DNA from: Tepidisphaeraceae bacterium
GTDB lineage: Bacteria; Planctomycetota; Phycisphaerae; Tepidisphaerales; Tepidisphaeraceae
Length of the DNA stretch: 7,195 bases
Direction: 5' to 3'
NCBI GenBank assembly: GCA_025450555.1
Contig: JANWHF010000326.1
Span: forward strand, 1 to 7,195
How positions within the stretch are numbered: position 1 is the stretch's first letter; each line of letters opens with the position of its first letter. The position numbers and the translations under genes are program-made. Below are positions 5,946 through 7,195 of the stretch, one piece after another. The notes under the pieces are model-generated. The model did no database searches and was not told the origin of the DNA. It saw only the letters and a list, made by a program, of their open reading frames with translations.

Positions 5946-7195
5946 GTGAGTCGAGTATCGCGGCTGCTTCTCTTTCCCATCCAGCATCCGATCGCAATGC
6001 TGTCGATCGCGCTGGCACTGGCCCTGGCGGCGATCGTTTCCGTGAGCCGAATTCATCCCGATGCGTCGCTTGAAGCGATGTTCACCCGCCATAGCGCCGC
6101 CGGCTCCGCTCTGTCGCATGTGATGCGCGATTTCGATGCCGTCGATGAATTGCTCGTGCTCGTTTCGCTGCCCGACCAGAAGTCGCAGCCGAATCCGGAT
6201 CTATTGCTGAGCTTCGCGCAGCGATTCGAAGATCAGGTGAAGCGCGCGCCCGAATCGGCAAAGCTCGTCGATTCGGTCATCTACCGGGCCGATTCACAGA
6301 CAATCGAATATTTCGAGAAGGTCCTCGTTCCCTCCGCAATTTTTTATCTCGATGACGCGACTTTCGCGGCAGCCATGCATCGCCTGACGCGCGAGCAGAT
6401 GCAAAAGCAGATCGAGCAGGACCAGGCGATGATGGCCACGCCGGGGCCGGCGGCGGGCGCGCTGGCCAAGACCTTCATGCAGGATCCGCTTCGCCTGCGG
6501 GAGTTTCTGCTCGATCGGCTCAAGGAACAGGCGCCGTTTCATACGTATCAGGGAAGCAATGCTTTTCTGTCGCCCGATGGGCGGAATCTGCTGATTCGCG
6601 TGCGCGGCCGCAAGCCGCCGGACGATCTGGATTATTGCCAGGCACTGGTTCGAGAGATCGACGCGTGCGCGAAGCGCGCCAATTCAAATCAATTGACCGT
6701 TCAACTGGCCGGCTCTTATGCCATCGCGGCGGACAGTGGTCGGGCGATCCGATCCGACATGATTTCCAGCGTCACCGGATCGATCATCTGCCTGCAGATT
6801 CTGTTTCTGCTGGCCTATCGCGGAGCGTTTCGGCTCTTCATCGTCGCCCTCGCTCCGATCGCGCTGGGCATTTTGCTGGGCTTTGGCGCCTATGCGATTT
6901 TCCATACGGGGCTGACGCCGCTCGCGGGCGTTCTTGGGGGGATCCTCGCCGGGATGGCGATCGATTATTCCGTCCAATATCTCTCGATGTACGAAAGTCG
7001 ACGCGAAAGCGGTGCGCCGGCACTTGCTGCTGCAAAAGAAGCGACGCTTGGCGTGACGCCAGCGGCCACCGCCGCCTGGGCGACATCAGTCGTGGGATTC
7101 CTCGCCATCGCGGCGTCAAGCGTGCGAATGCTGCGCGATTTTTCGATCCTCGGCTCGATCGGGCTTGCCGGGGCATTTGTCAGCGTCGTGATGCT
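5946..7195 (+). CDS. RND/MMPL-family membrane transporter (HpnN-like), 3' end cut off
   Basis: From GTG 5946 the frame is open without a stop to the right edge, giving 416 residues of a protein probably about twice that long. Transmembrane segment 1 is at about residues 14-34 (PIAMLSIALALALAAIVSV), followed by the hallmark step HPDASLEAMF. A large periplasmic domain covers about 36-270. A membrane bundle then follows, with segments near 274-291, 296-318, 323-347, 374-392 and 400-416. The RND family motif appears as GMAIDYSVQYLSMYESRR (336-353), the counterpart of the GxxxD(Y/F) relay segment. MMPL and HpnN proteins export lipids, including hopanoids, to the outer membrane using the proton gradient. 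Here the partner lipoprotein 12 bases upstream suggests it receives the cargo. The actual cargo is unknown; no hopanoid synthesis gene is visible in the window. Confidence 0.9.
   Translation, partial: MSRVSRLLLFPIQHPIAMLSIALALALAAIVSVSRIHPDASLEAMFTRHSAAGSALSHVMRDFDAVDELLVLVSLPDQKSQPNPDLLLSFAQRFEDQVKRAPESAKLVDSVIYRADSQTIEYFEKVLVPSAIFYLDDATFAAAMHRLTREQMQKQIEQDQAMMATPGPAAGALAKTFMQDPLRLREFLLDRLKEQAPFHTYQGSNAFLSPDGRNLLIRVRGRKPPDDLDYCQALVREIDACAKRANSNQLTVQLAGSYAIAADSGRAIRSDMISSVTGSIICLQILFLLAYRGAFRLFIVALAPIALGILLGFGAYAIFHTGLTPLAGVLGGILAGMAIDYSVQYLSMYESRRESGAPALAAAKEATLGVTPAATAAWATSVVGFLAIAASSVRMLRDFSILGSIGLAGAFVSVVM

Noticed and set aside
5475..6119. Minus-strand open frame across the lipoprotein/transporter junction
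   Set aside because: It lies opposite the lipoprotein C-terminus and the transporter N-terminus, both supported by motifs and a ribosome site; no family features.
1..7195. CRISPR array, tRNA/rRNA gene, insertion sequence or phage genes
   Set aside because: No regularly spaced direct repeats, no cloverleaf or rRNA-like stretches, and no transposase, integrase or structural phage proteins seen on either strand.

Overview
The window looks like a piece of a diderm, GC-rich bacterial chromosome, most likely a planctomycete (perhaps Phycisphaerae-like). This placement rests on the protein flavour, the predicted exported and lipoprotein products, and three kinds of short intergenic inverted repeat that resemble, from memory, repeats common in planctomycete genomes. 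No 16S or other phylogenetic marker is present, so the assignment is inference.

Left two thirds, minus strand (about 4268 down to 1): a likely transcription unit with a sigma70-like promoter (4240-4268) and three genes of a molybdenum hydroxylase of the xanthine oxidase / aldehyde oxidoreductase family. The order is a [2Fe-2S] subunit with a twin-arginine signal (3544-4194), a molybdopterin catalytic subunit (1286-3484) and a FAD subunit (291-1289) joined to the catalytic gene by a 4-base ATGA overlap. The FAD subunit carries a four-cysteine insert typical of relatives that hold an extra [4Fe-4S] cluster. Only the small subunit has an export signal, so the folded complex is probably carried to the periplasm by Tat hitch-hiking, as for E. 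coli PaoABC. A hairpin repeat follows the FAD gene, and then a small cysteine-rich gene begins with a good ribosome binding site at 215 and runs off the left edge.

Middle (4269-5030): a spacer holding a 29-base-arm hairpin repeat (4347-4417), then a minus-strand gene for a secreted single-domain rhodanese (4459-4890), then the divergent intergenic region.

Right third, plus strand (5031-7195): a lipoprotein with a LolA/LolB/DUF4292-like pattern. Its 5' end runs through an inverted pair of C-rich repeats, so its start is uncertain. Twelve bases later a large RND/MMPL-family membrane transporter begins (5946) and runs off the right edge. Together they suggest lipid or other hydrophobic cargo moving from the inner membrane towards the outer membrane.

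Nothing in the window is clearly a new defence or mobile system. The points most worth following are the partial cysteine-rich gene next to the exported Mo hydroxylase, the repeat-derived N-terminus of the lipoprotein, and three unrelated hairpin repeats, one in each of the larger spacers.
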